Source of the DNA: Streptomyces chryseus
GTDB lineage: Bacteria; Actinomycetota; Actinomycetes; Streptomycetales; Streptomycetaceae
Assembly: GCF_014650755.1 (NCBI RefSeq)
Contig: NZ_BMVO01000004.1
Location: 306,287 to 370,286 of the forward strand
Length of the DNA: 64,000 nt
Direction of reading: 5' to 3'
The notes beneath the pieces were generated by a model. The model did no database searches. It was given only the letters and a program-made list of their open reading frames with translations, and was not told where the DNA came from. Both the position numbers and the translations under genes were made by a program. Numbering within the stretch: the stretch's first letter is position 1; every line of letters begins with the position of its first letter. Shown here in pieces: positions 34,338 to 43,150 of this stretch.

Positions 34338-35780
34338 GTGTCCTCTCTCTTTCCGGCCCTGGCCGCAGGCTCGAACCGGCAGGCGCTGCGTTTCGGCGAC
34401 CGGTCGCTGACCCACGCCGAGCTGGCGGCGGCCGCCGGCGTGACGGCCGGCCGGCTCCGGGGGGCGGAGCGGGTCGCGGTCTGGGCCACGGCGACGCTGG
34501 AGACCGCCGTCGGCGTGGTCGGCGCGCTCCTCGCCGGTGTGCCGGCCGTCCCTCTCAACCCGAGGACCGGTGCGCGCGAGCTGGAGCACATCGTCGCGGA
34601 CAGCGCGCCGTCCCGGGTGCTGGCCGCCCCGGGGGACCGGCTCCCGCCGGTCCTCGACGCGCTGGAGCGCGTCGACGTCGACGTACGCGCGACGGGCGTC
34701 GCGCCGCTTCCCCCGGAGCCGCCCGCCGGGGCCCCCGCACTCGTCGTCTACACCTCCGGCACCACCGGGCCCCCGAAGGGCGCCGTCCTGCCCCGCCGGG
34801 CGATCACCGCCACCCTCGACGCGCTCGCCGACGCCTGGGAGTGGACCGGGGACGACGTACTGGTCCACGCCCTGCCCCTGTTCCACGTGCACGGCCTGAT
34901 CCTGGGCATCCTCGGGCCGCTGCGGCGCGGCGGCGCCGTTCACCACCTCGGCCGGTTCGCGACGGACGCCCTGGCCCGTGAACTGGCCGCCCACGGCACC
35001 ATGTTCTTCGGCGTCCCGACGATGTACCACCGCATCGCCGAAGCGCTGCCGGGCGACCCGGCGCTCGCCGAGGCACTGTCCGGCGCGCGCCTGCTGGTCT
35101 CCGGGTCGGCCGCGCTGCCCGTGCACGACCACGAGCGGATCGCCGCCGCGACCGGACGGCGCGTCGTCGAGCGGTACGGCATGACGGAGACCCTGATGAA
35201 CACGAGCGTCCGCGTCGACGGCGAGCCCAGGCCCGGCACGGTCGGCGTGCCGCTCGACGGAGTGGAGTTGCGGCTCGTCGAGGAGTCGGGCGAGGAGATC
35301 ACGGCGTACGACGGCGAGAGCGTCGGCGAGATCCAGGTGCGGGGGCCGAACCTGTTCACCGCGTACCTGAACCGGCCGGACGCGACCGCCGCGGCCTTCG
35401 ACGGCGACTGGTTCCGGACCGGCGACATGGCGACACGGGACCCGGACGGTTATGTGCGCATCGTCGGCCGCAAGGCCACCGACCTCATCAAGAGCGGCGG
35501 CTACAAGATCGGCGCCGGGGAGATCGAGAACGCCCTCCTCGACCATCCGGGCGTGCGGGAGGCGGCGGTCACCGGGGAGCCGGACCCGGATCTCGGGGAG
35601 CGGATCGTCGCCTGGATCGTCCCTTCGGACATGCGGAACCCGCCGACCGCCGACGCGTTGGCCGGGCACGTGGCGAGCCAGCTGGCCCCGCACAAGCGGC
35701 CCCGCGAGGTCCGCCTGCTGGACACGCTGCCGCGCAACGACATGGGGAAGATCGTGAAGCGGGCGCTGCGGCATGGCTGA
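34338..35780 (+). CDS. matB: Malonyl-CoA synthetase (malonate-CoA ligase)
   Basis: The GTG at 34338 has AAGGAG upstream (34323-34328); 480 residues. It closely resembles Streptomyces MatB over its full length. The adenylation motif YTSGTTGPPKG is at 138-148, the acyl-pocket strand LPLFHVHGLILG follows, then RYGMTETLMNT, GDWFRTGDMA and IVGRKATDLIKSGGYKIGAGEIE, and the catalytic Lys in NDMGKIVKRAL near the C-terminus. MatB activates malonate or methylmalonate with ATP and CoA, supplying extender units for fatty acid and polyketide synthesis. It overlaps the carboxyltransferase gene by 8 bp. Confidence 0.93.
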   Translation: MSSLFPALAAGSNRQALRFGDRSLTHAELAAAAGVTAGRLRGAERVAVWATATLETAVGVVGALLAGVPAVPLNPRTGARELEHIVADSAPSRVLAAPGDRLPPVLDALERVDVDVRATGVAPLPPEPPAGAPALVVYTSGTTGPPKGAVLPRRAITATLDALADAWEWTGDDVLVHALPLFHVHGLILGILGPLRRGGAVHHLGRFATDALARELAAHGTMFFGVPTMYHRIAEALPGDPALAEALSGARLLVSGSAALPVHDHERIAAATGRRVVERYGMTETLMNTSVRVDGEPRPGTVGVPLDGVELRLVEESGEEITAYDGESVGEIQVRGPNLFTAYLNRPDATAAAFDGDWFRTGDMATRDPDGYVRIVGRKATDLIKSGGYKIGAGEIENALLDHPGVREAAVTGEPDPDLGERIVAWIVPSDMRNPPTADALAGHVASQLAPHKRPREVRLLDTLPRNDMGKIVKRALRHG

Positions 35781-37128
35781 CACCTGGACGGCCCGCGAGG
35801 CGATCGCCGCGGTCGTGGACGGGGCCGGCTTCGCCGAACTGGCCGACGCCCCGGGCCCGGAGCGGTCCACGGGCGTCGACGGCCCGATCGGGTGGCCGGG
35901 GTACGGACAGTCCCTGGCCCGCGCCGGGGAACGCACCGGCGAGCGGGAGTCGGTCGTCTGCGGAACCGGCTCGATCGGCGGCACGGAAGCGGTCGTCGTG
36001 TCCTTCGAGTTCGGGTTCCTCGGCGGTTCGCTCGGCGCACGCACGGGCGAGCGCCTGGAGGCCGCGTACACCGCGGCCCGCGAGCGGCGTCTTCCGCTGG
36101 TCTCCCTGATCGCCACCGGTGGCAGCCGGATGCAGGAGGGTATGCGGGCCCTGGCCCAACTCCAGCGCGTGGCGCGCCAGTCCGCGCTGCTGCGCGCGTC
36201 CGGGGCGCCGCAGGTCGCCGTCCTGCGCGATCCCACCACCGGAGGCGGATGGGCGACGCTCGGCGCCGGCGCGGACGTGATCCTGGCCCTGCCCGGCGCG
36301 CAGGTCGGCTTCGCCGGGTCGCGGGTCCGGCCGCCGGGCGCCGACCCGGCGGCGTACACCGCCGAGGGGCAGCTCGCCTCCGGGCAGATCGACGCGGTCG
36401 TACGCCGTGAGGACCTGCGGGACGCCCTGGCGCGGTGGCTGCGCCACCTGGGCGCGCCCCCCTGGGAGGGGCCGCCCGAGCCTCCCGGCCCGCTCCGCGC
36501 GCACCCGAAGGGGGAGCCGCCCGCCCGCACCGGCTGGGAGGCGGTCGCCCGGGCCCGCTCCGCGCGACGGCCGCGCGCCGACGCGTACCTCGCCGCGTAC
36601 TTCGACCGGGTGCAGGAGATCAGCGGGGACCGGTGCGGGGGCACCGACCCGGGCATGCGCTGCGGATTCGGGCTGCGGCAGGGCCGGGCCGTCGCGTACG
36701 CCGCCCAGTGCGGCACCGCGACGCTCCCCGCCGGCTTCCGCACCGCCGCCCGCCTGGTCCGCCTCGCCGACCGGCTGGGCATTCCGGTGCTCACCCTCGT
36801 CGACACCCCGGGCGCGGCGAACGACGCCGAGGCGGAACGGGCGGGCGCGGGCGCCGCCATCGCGGAGCTGTTCGGGGCGATGGCCACCGCGCGCGTACCG
36901 CTCACCACCCTCCTCATCGGCGAGGGCGGGTCGGGCGGCGCTCTCGCGCTGGCCGCGCCCGGCAACCTCTGGGCCGCTCCCGACAGCTACTTCTCGGTCA
37001 TCGCCCCGGAGGCGGCCGCCGCCATCCTCAAGCGCACCCCCGAGCAGGTGCCGGAGACCGCCGACCTGCTGCGGCTGCGCCCCCACGATCTGGTGGACCT
37101 GGGCATCGCCCGCGGGGTGGTGGGCTGA
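35773..37128 (+). CDS. Acetyl/acyl-CoA carboxylase carboxyltransferase, AccD and AccA parts on one chain
   Basis: The ATG at 35773 lies inside the end of matB (ATGGCTGA overlap), so translation is coupled. The 451-residue protein has an N-terminal half like AccD (EFGFLGGSLGARTGERLEAAYTAA, LIATGGSRMQEGMRALAQLQR, PTTGGGWATLGAGADV) and a C-terminal half like AccA (PVLTLVDTPGAANDAEAERAG, LLIGEGGSGGALALA, SYFSVIAPEAAAAILKR). It lacks the zinc-finger cysteines of bacterial AccD. The product would transfer CO2 from carboxybiotin to acetyl- or propionyl-CoA; the biotin carboxylase subunit is not in the window. With MatB it gives two routes to malonyl-CoA. Confidence 0.88.
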   Translation: MADTWTAREAIAAVVDGAGFAELADAPGPERSTGVDGPIGWPGYGQSLARAGERTGERESVVCGTGSIGGTEAVVVSFEFGFLGGSLGARTGERLEAAYTAARERRLPLVSLIATGGSRMQEGMRALAQLQRVARQSALLRASGAPQVAVLRDPTTGGGWATLGAGADVILALPGAQVGFAGSRVRPPGADPAAYTAEGQLASGQIDAVVRREDLRDALARWLRHLGAPPWEGPPEPPGPLRAHPKGEPPARTGWEAVARARSARRPRADAYLAAYFDRVQEISGDRCGGTDPGMRCGFGLRQGRAVAYAAQCGTATLPAGFRTAARLVRLADRLGIPVLTLVDTPGAANDAEAERAGAGAAIAELFGAMATARVPLTTLLIGEGGSGGALALAAPGNLWAAPDSYFSVIAPEAAAAILKRTPEQVPETADLLRLRPHDLVDLGIARGVVG

Positions 37129-37143
37129 GCGGGTGCGGTGCCC

Positions 37144-38676
37144 TCACCGCGCGGTCTCCTCTTCGGCGGCCCGCCCCCTGTCCGGCCCGCCGGCGGCGGC
37201 GAGGGCGATGTTGCGGGCCATGCCTCCGAAGACGACGGCGTGGAACGGCGAGACGCTCCACCAGTACGCGTGCCCGAGCAGGCCGTGGGGATGGAACAGG
37301 GCCCGCTGCCGGTAGCGGGTGCGTCCGGCCTCGTCCTGCTCGGCGTACATCTCCAGCCAGGCCAGGCCCGGCAGCCGCATCTCCGCCCGCAGCCGGAGCA
37401 GCCGGCCGCGGTCGATCTCCTCCACCCGCCAGAAGTCGAGCGAGTCGCCCACCCGCAGCCGGTGGGCGTCGCGGCGGCCGCGCCTGAGCCCCACACCGCC
37501 GACCAGGCGGTCCGCCCAGCCGCGCACGGCCCACGCGAGGGGGAACGAATACCAGCCGTTCTCGCCGCCGACCCCCTCGATCACCGTCCACAGGGCCTGC
37601 GGGGTGGCGTCGACGGTCCGCTCCCGCCGGTCGGTATAGAGGCTGCCGCCGGCCCAGTCCGGGTCGGTGGGCAGCGGGTCGCTGGGCGCGCCGGGCACCG
37701 ACGCGGAGGACCAGCGGGTGGTGACCCGGGTCTCGCGCACCCGCTGGAGCGCCAGGACGAGTGCCTTGTCGACACCGATCGGGGAGCCGGGCGGGTCGGG
37801 GACGTACGCGGCGATGTCGTGCTCGTCGCAGACGACCTCGTGGCGCAGCGACTCGGCCAGCGGGCGGGCGATCTGCCGGGGCACCGGAGTGACCAGACCG
37901 ACCCAGTGGCTGGACAGTCCGGGCGTCAGGACGGGCACCGGGACGATGAGCCGCCGGGGCAGCCCGGCGGCGGCGGCGTACCTGCGCATCATGTCGCGGT
38001 ACGTGACGACGTCCGCGCCGCCGATGTCGAACGCGCGGTTCACCTCGTCGGGCATGAGCGCGCTGCCGACGAGGTAGCGCAGGACGTCCCGGACGGCGAT
38101 GGGCTGGATGCGGGTGCGCACCCAGCTGGGTGTGACCATGACCGGCAGGCGTTCCGTGAGGTACCGGAGCATCTCGAAGGAGGCGGAACCGGAGCCGATG
38201 ATGACCGCCGCGCGCAGTACGGTCGTCGGGACGCCCGAGCGCAGCAGGATCGCGCCCACTTCGGCGCGCGAGCGCAGATGGGGCGACAGCTCAGGTGCCG
38301 GCACGTTGCGGGGGGTCAGCCCGCCGAGGTAGACGACGCGGCGGACGCCGGCGGCGCGGGCCTGCTCCCCGAAGATCTCGGCGGCGCGGCGGTCGGTCCG
38401 CTCGAAGCCGGCGCCGGTGCCGAGGGCGTGCACCAGGTAGTACGCGACGTCGATGTCCCGCATCGATGCGCGGACCGACTCCTCGTCGGCGACGTCGCCG
38501 CGCACCACCTCGACGCGGTCGGCCCAGGGGTGGTCGCGCAGTTTCTGCGGCGTACGGGCCAGACAGCGCACCTGGTGCCCGGCGTCCAGCAGTTCGGGGA
38601 CGAGCCGGCCACCGATGTATCCGGTGGCGCCGGTGACCAGGCACCGCAGGTGCGGCGATCCGTCTCTGTGCGTCAT
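37144..38676 (-). CDS. NAD(P)-binding SDR protein fused to DUF2867
   Basis: The ATG at 38676 has GGAGG seven bases upstream; 510 residues. The N-terminal 290 residues are an atypical short-chain dehydrogenase/NmrA-like fold (CLVTGATGYIGGRLVPELL, GDVADEESVRASMRDIDVAYYLVHALG, VYLGGLTPRN). The C-terminal third (about 345-500) is a DUF2867/START-like region with RERTVDATPQALWTVIEGVGG and LLRLRAEMRLPGLAWLEM. Two-domain proteins of this type are common in actinobacteria and of unknown function; by fold they may bind a hydrophobic ligand. It stands alone, convergent with the carboxyltransferase gene. Confidence 0.85.
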   Translation of the reverse strand: MTHRDGSPHLRCLVTGATGYIGGRLVPELLDAGHQVRCLARTPQKLRDHPWADRVEVVRGDVADEESVRASMRDIDVAYYLVHALGTGAGFERTDRRAAEIFGEQARAAGVRRVVYLGGLTPRNVPAPELSPHLRSRAEVGAILLRSGVPTTVLRAAVIIGSGSASFEMLRYLTERLPVMVTPSWVRTRIQPIAVRDVLRYLVGSALMPDEVNRAFDIGGADVVTYRDMMRRYAAAAGLPRRLIVPVPVLTPGLSSHWVGLVTPVPRQIARPLAESLRHEVVCDEHDIAAYVPDPPGSPIGVDKALVLALQRVRETRVTTRWSSASVPGAPSDPLPTDPDWAGGSLYTDRRERTVDATPQALWTVIEGVGGENGWYSFPLAWAVRGWADRLVGGVGLRRGRRDAHRLRVGDSLDFWRVEEIDRGRLLRLRAEMRLPGLAWLEMYAEQDEAGRTRYRQRALFHPHGLLGHAYWWSVSPFHAVVFGGMARNIALAAAGGPDRGRAAEEETAR

Positions 38677-38891
38677 GGGTGCGCCTCCGTCGTGACCGGC
38701 GGCCGCTGCCCGGCGCCGCCGGTTCGCCGCCGTTCCCGCCGCTCTCCCCCACTCAACCTCTTCCCCGCGGGGACGGCACACCGACGCGGCCGGCGGGTCT
38801 TTGGGGCCGATCGGGTGGCGGGGCGAAGAACGGGCGGCGCCGTCCGGCCCGCGCCGCGTCCGGCGGGACCGGCCTCGGTTTCGGCCTCGGC
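38677..38891. other. Non-coding spacer between the SDR and LCP genes
   Basis: Holds the SDR gene's leader and the 3' end of the LCP transcript. It is very GC-rich and nothing specific was recognised. Confidence 0.4.
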
Positions 38892-40004
38892 TCAAGAGCC
38901 GCCTGTCACCGGCGAGTCGCCCTTGTCCCCGACGGAGTCGTGGGTCGCGGACGGCGGTATCGGCCGGTCGGCGCGCAGGGCCTGCCACACCGCGTGGGAG
39001 GCCTTTTCGAGCGGCACCACCCGGGACGGGTTCCGCGGATCGTAGGCGACCGGCATCGTGACCATGTTCATGTGGTCGGGGCTGATGCCCTTGAGCTCCC
39101 GGGCCAGGCCGAGCAGCTTGTCCGCGGACGCCAGTTCCGAGTCGGCGCTGACCGCCTTCGTCGCGGTGTCGGCCAGGTGGTACAGCTTCGACGGATCGCT
39201 GAACAGACCGAGGCTGTTGACCCGCTGGGTCAGCGCCTTGACGAACGCCTGCTGCAGCTGGATGCGGCCGAGGTCGCTGCCGTCGCCCACCCCGTGCCGG
39301 GTCCGCACCAGCCCGAGGGCCTGTTCGCCCCTCAGCGTGTGCTTGCCGGGCCGCAGATCGAGGTGGCTGTGGGAGTCGGTGACGGCCTGCCGGGTGGTGA
39401 TGTCGACACCGCCGAGCTCGTCGATCAGCCTCTTGAAGCCGCCGAAGTCCACTTCGAGGTAGTGGTCCATGCGGACGCCCGACATCTTCTCCACGGTCTT
39501 CACCGTGCAGCCGGGACCACCCAGCTGGAACGACGCGTTGAACATCGCCTGCCGCGCGCCGGGCACAGTGCCGCCGTCCGGCTTCGGGCAGTCGGGGCGG
39601 CTCACCACGGTGTCGCGCGGGATGCTGACCACACTGGCCTTGTGGTGGGACTTGTCCACGTGGAGAACCATCGCGGCGTCGGACCGGGCGCCGCCGGCGT
39701 CCCGGCCGTACGCGCCGTGCGTCCCCGCCCGGGAGTCGGAACCGAGCAGAAGGATGTTCATCGCGCCGTCGTGCGAGGCGCCGGGGCGGTCGTGGCCGAG
39801 GGCGGCGTCGATGTCGACGCCGTCCACGTTGCCGCTGAGGTGCGACCAGAGGAGGCCGGCCCCCGTCCCGCCCACCGCCAGCACGCCCGCGGCGGACCAG
39901 GCGGCGACGCGCCGCGCCCTGCCGGGGCGGCGCGCTCGCGGTCCTTCACCGTTCTTCACGGGTCCTGGGGGCTCGGGCGTCTCGTTCCCGCTGTCGTGCG
40001 GCAT
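38892..40004 (-). CDS. LytR-CpsA-Psr family glycopolymer ligase
   Basis: The 370-residue protein has a charged cytoplasmic N-terminus, one membrane helix (about 33-54) and an extracellular LCP domain beginning at about 82 (MNILLLGSDSRAG, VSIPRDTVV, GGVDITTRQAVTDS, GLVRTRHGVGDGSDLGRIQLQQAFVKAL). The conserved acidic and arginine residues that bind the polyprenyl pyrophosphate and Mg2+ are present (SDSRAG; RTRHG...DLGR). LCP enzymes attach teichoic acids, teichulosonic acids or other glycopolymers to peptidoglycan. It lies 54 bp behind the lytic transglycosylase gene, and the two may be cotranscribed, joining wall opening with polymer attachment. Confidence 0.9.
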   Translation of the reverse strand: MPHDSGNETPEPPGPVKNGEGPRARRPGRARRVAAWSAAGVLAVGGTGAGLLWSHLSGNVDGVDIDAALGHDRPGASHDGAMNILLLGSDSRAGTHGAYGRDAGGARSDAAMVLHVDKSHHKASVVSIPRDTVVSRPDCPKPDGGTVPGARQAMFNASFQLGGPGCTVKTVEKMSGVRMDHYLEVDFGGFKRLIDELGGVDITTRQAVTDSHSHLDLRPGKHTLRGEQALGLVRTRHGVGDGSDLGRIQLQQAFVKALTQRVNSLGLFSDPSKLYHLADTATKAVSADSELASADKLLGLARELKGISPDHMNMVTMPVAYDPRNPSRVVPLEKASHAVWQALRADRPIPPSATHDSVGDKGDSPVTGGS

Positions 40005-40058
40005 GTGCTGCTACGCCCCTTCCGTACGTGGTCGTGCCGTGCGTGTCGCCGGCGACGC

Positions 40059-40694
40059 TCAGTACGCGGAGTCGACGTTGTCGATCGAGCCGTACCTGTC
40101 GGCGGCGTAGTTGGCTGCCGCGGTGATGTTGGCGACCGGGTCGGTCAGCTCCTTCGGCGTGCCCTCGACGTGGTAGGCGTCGAAGGTGGGCTGGATCACC
40201 TGGAGGAGACCCTTGGAAGGGGTGCCGTTCTGCGCGTTGATGTCCCAGTCGTTGGCCGCTTCGGGGTCGCCGCCGGACTCGCGCATGATGTTGCGGTGCA
40301 GGCCCTCGTAGCTGCCCGGAATGCCCTCGTCCTTCATGATGGCCAGGGCCTCACGGATCCAGCCGTCCAGGTTGTCCGGGTACGAAGCCGCCTTCTTGGC
40401 CTTCGCCGCCTTGTCGGCCTTCTCAGCCTTCGCGGCCTTCTCGGCCTTCGCGACCTTCGCTGCCTTCTCGGCCTTCAGCGCCTGCGCCGCGATGGCGTCT
40501 GCCTGCGCGAAGACGCCGGCCGCCGATACCTGCGCCGACGCGGCCACGCTCCGCGGTGCCGGGGCGGCGGCGTGCGCGGGAGACGGGGCGACGGACAGAG
40601 CCACCGCAGCGGCCCCGGCAGCGCACAGGGCGGAAACGGAGAACTTGCGGATCCGGACGGTACGGGCGGCGGGGTTCAGCGACTGAGCGGGCAT
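40059..40694 (-). CDS. Secreted SLT-type lytic transglycosylase with Ala/Lys-rich linker
   Basis: The start is ATG 40694, with GGAG about ten bases upstream. The 211-residue protein has a signal peptide (cleavage near PAHAAAP about residue 43), an Ala/Lys linker (72-102) and a C-terminal SLT domain: IMRESGGDPEAANDW with Glu139 as catalytic acid, then SKGLLQVIQPTFDAYHV and NITAAANYAADRYGS. It should cut peptidoglycan glycan strands. The linker is positively charged and could bind wall polymers. Many Streptomyces relatives are under a c-di-AMP riboswitch; I looked for that motif upstream and did not find it. Confidence 0.88.
   Translation of the reverse strand: MPAQSLNPAARTVRIRKFSVSALCAAGAAAVALSVAPSPAHAAAPAPRSVAASAQVSAAGVFAQADAIAAQALKAEKAAKVAKAEKAAKAEKADKAAKAKKAASYPDNLDGWIREALAIMKDEGIPGSYEGLHRNIMRESGGDPEAANDWDINAQNGTPSKGLLQVIQPTFDAYHVEGTPKELTDPVANITAAANYAADRYGSIDNVDSAY
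40389..40481 (-). repeat. Ala/Lys-coding low-complexity repeat in the transglycosylase gene
   Basis: Degenerate 9- to 15-bp units built on GCCTTC (GAAGGC on the coding strand) give runs of KAEKAAK. Such a tract can change length by slippage without loss of frame when units are multiples of three. Confidence 0.7.
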
Positions 40695-41148
40695 ACGGAA
40701 GTAACTCCATTCGGAGACAACAGGGACAGCGCGGAGACCGGCGGCGGCGCGATGGAGCCGCACGACGAGGTCTGCGACGGCCGGAGCGAGCGGTGCTCGG
40801 CCGATCGGGAGCGGTGAACTCCCCGGGCTGCATCCATGGTTAGCGGCCGGTTCGCGCCCCGGCAATGACCGGCCGTACTGCTCGGCTACGTAGAGAAGGG
40901 CACGGGAAGCCGCTCGGCGCCCGCTCTGGGCGGCGAGACGACGTACCAGCTTCTCCTACCGGCGTTCGTATGTGATCTGGCACCTATGGGCCGACTCACA
41001 GCCGAGGGGGCGCGGGACGGGCGCGAAGTGACGGCGGCCACGCGCCCTGGGGGCCGCCGCGCCTACAACGGGGCGCCGCTGGGCAACTTCGACTCATGCA
41101 CCGGTCGGCGGGCAGCACCGCCCAGGTCACAGGCGGGAGCGATGCGGC
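40695..41148. other. Non-coding divergent spacer
   Basis: It separates the transglycosylase start (minus) from the ABC exporter start (plus). An inverted repeat CGGCCGGT / ACCGGCCG with a 16-bp gap lies at 40844-40875. A reading frame from 40986 merely continues as a shadow of the exporter gene. No riboswitch motif or peptide precursor was recognised. Confidence 0.4.
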
Positions 41149-43143
41149 GTGAAGAGGTTCTTCGGGCGGGTACGGATGCACGAGCCCGCGGTCTCGGAGG
41201 CGGAGCGCGAGCTCTTCGGGGGCCCTTTGCGGTACGACATGGGCTGGTCCGAGCACGAGCGGGCGCAGCTCGACCTGACGATGGCGACGGCCATCCGGGC
41301 CATGCCGCGGCTGGTCGGCGGGACCCTGCGCCGGGCCTGGCGGGCGGACCGGCCGTCGCTCCTGGGCGTGGGGCTGAGCGAGACCGGGCAGGGGGTCGCG
41401 GCGGCGGTGACCCTGCTGGCGGTCAACGCGGTGATGCACGCCCTGCTCGGCGCCGGCACCCCGGCCGACCGGTTGCGCGCCGCCCTGCCGGGCCTGGTGG
41501 TCGTGGCGGTCGTCGCCGTGATCAACGCCGGCCTCGCGGGCTGGTCGACCTCCAGGGCCGGGCGCCTGGAACCGCTGGTGGAGCGACTGGCCACCACCGA
41601 GTACCTGGCCGCGGCCACGGCGGTGGAGCTGGAGGCGATCGAGGACCCGGATTTCCGCCGTCTGATCGACGTGGCGCAGTACGGGGCCCCCTCCGCCCGG
41701 CGCATGATCGGCGCCTGCGTCGCCGCGCTCAACGGCACGATCGCGCTGATCGCCACGGCCGGGATCCTCACGGTCCTGGACCCCGTGCTGCTGCCGATGC
41801 TGCTGCTGATCGCCGCCCCGCGCGGCTGGGGCGCGATGCGGGTGGCGCAGGAGCGGTACGTGTCGGTGATGACCTGGGTCGAGCACATGAGGGCCAGCCG
41901 TCTGATCGGCAGCCTGCTCACCGAACGCACGGCCGCCCAGGAGGTGCGGATCCACGCGGTCGGCCCGTTCCTCCTCGACCGCTACCGCGACATGGCCGAG
42001 AGCGCCGAGACCGAGCAGAAGCGGCTCGCCAACGGCAAGGCGGTCACCGAACTGGTGGCGGCGGCGCTCTCCGGCGTCGCCATGGCCTGCACGTACGCGG
42101 TGATGGGCTGGCTGATCGTGACCGGGCGGATGGACCTCGCGGTCGCCGGCACGGCGGTGATCGCCGTCCGCTCGGGCTCAGCGAGCCTCGGGGCGCTGGT
42201 GATGAACGTCAACGAACTGCACGAGGAGTCCTTGTACGTGCAGGACCACGACCGGTTCCTCACCGAGGCGGCCGGACGTGCCGTCCCCCAGGGGGGAGCG
42301 AGCGTGCCGGTGCGGATGGACGGGGTGACGCTGGACAAGGTCGGCTACCGGTACCCGGACCGGGACGAGCCGGCGCTGGACGAGGTGTCCCTCTCTGTAC
42401 CGATGGGGTCCGTGATCGCGGTGGTCGGCGAGAACGGTTCGGGGAAGAGCACGCTGATGAAGATCCTCGCCGGGCTGCTGTTGCCGCAGAGCGGCCGTGT
42501 GTCCTGGGGCGGCGTGGAACTGGGTGACCTGGACCGCTCCCAGCTCTTCGAGCGGGTCTCCCTGCTCACGCAGGACTTCCAGCGCTGGCCGGTGACCGCC
42601 GCGATGAACATCCGGATCGGGCGGCCCCACCGCGCCGCCACCCCAGAGGACCTGGAACCCTCGGTCGCCTATGCCGGCGCCTCGCCGGTCGTCGCGAAGC
42701 TCCCCCAGGGGCTGCGGACCCTGCTGGCCCGGGTGTTCCGCGGCGCGTCGGAGATCAGCGGCGGGGAGTGGCAGAAGATCGGCCTGGCCCGTACGCACTG
42801 GCGCACCGGCACATGTGCGTACGACAGTGTGCTGATCGTCGACGAGCCGACCTCCGCGCTGGACCCCGAGGCGGAGATCGAGGCGTTCGAGCGCATCCGC
42901 CGCCTGGCCGGGCCGCAGCGGGCCGTCGTCCTGGTCACCCATCGGATGTCCGGCGTGCGCCACGCCGACACCATCTACGTCCTGCACCAGGGCCGGCTGG
43001 CCGAACACGGCAGCCACGACGAGCTGATCGCAGCCGACGGCCGTTACGCCGCGATGTTCCGTACCCAGGCCGCCCAGTACGCCCAGTACGTTCCGGCGGG
43101 GAAGCCCGTGCCGCTCCCCCGCCCCGGCACTCCTACGCCCTGA
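41149..43143 (+). CDS. ABC exporter half-transporter (fused membrane and ATPase domains)
   Basis: The GTG at 41149 (GGGAG about ten bases upstream) opens a 664-residue protein. Residues about 55-360 carry six hydrophobic segments of a type-IV exporter fold; about 395-640 is the ATPase. Walker A GENGSGKS is at 428-435, the signature ISGGE near 536, Walker B VLIVDEPTSALD at about 561-572, and the H-loop VTHRM. The first 40 residues (EAERELFGGPLRYDMGWSEHERAQ) are a cytoplasmic leader typical of an actinobacterial subgroup. It may act as a homodimer. No biosynthetic or peptide-precursor gene is adjacent, so the cargo is unknown. Confidence 0.87.
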   Translation: MKRFFGRVRMHEPAVSEAERELFGGPLRYDMGWSEHERAQLDLTMATAIRAMPRLVGGTLRRAWRADRPSLLGVGLSETGQGVAAAVTLLAVNAVMHALLGAGTPADRLRAALPGLVVVAVVAVINAGLAGWSTSRAGRLEPLVERLATTEYLAAATAVELEAIEDPDFRRLIDVAQYGAPSARRMIGACVAALNGTIALIATAGILTVLDPVLLPMLLLIAAPRGWGAMRVAQERYVSVMTWVEHMRASRLIGSLLTERTAAQEVRIHAVGPFLLDRYRDMAESAETEQKRLANGKAVTELVAAALSGVAMACTYAVMGWLIVTGRMDLAVAGTAVIAVRSGSASLGALVMNVNELHEESLYVQDHDRFLTEAAGRAVPQGGASVPVRMDGVTLDKVGYRYPDRDEPALDEVSLSVPMGSVIAVVGENGSGKSTLMKILAGLLLPQSGRVSWGGVELGDLDRSQLFERVSLLTQDFQRWPVTAAMNIRIGRPHRAATPEDLEPSVAYAGASPVVAKLPQGLRTLLARVFRGASEISGGEWQKIGLARTHWRTGTCAYDSVLIVDEPTSALDPEAEIEAFERIRRLAGPQRAVVLVTHRMSGVRHADTIYVLHQGRLAEHGSHDELIAADGRYAAMFRTQAAQYAQYVPAGKPVPLPRPGTPTP

Positions 43144-43150
43144 CGACGGA

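Noticed and set aside
40695..40985. Possible c-di-AMP (ydaO) riboswitch before the transglycosylase gene
   Set aside because: I looked for the conserved GGGGACC and GGTGAA blocks on the minus strand and did not find them in the right order.
40986..41148. Short frame starting MGRLTAEGARDGRE as a peptide precursor for the ABC exporter
   Set aside because: It runs on through the exporter gene as an ordinary shadow frame, lacks a ribosome site and shows no leader/core pattern.
41160..41175. GGGTAC near the exporter start as a SigB-type promoter
   Set aside because: It lies inside the coding start of the exporter.
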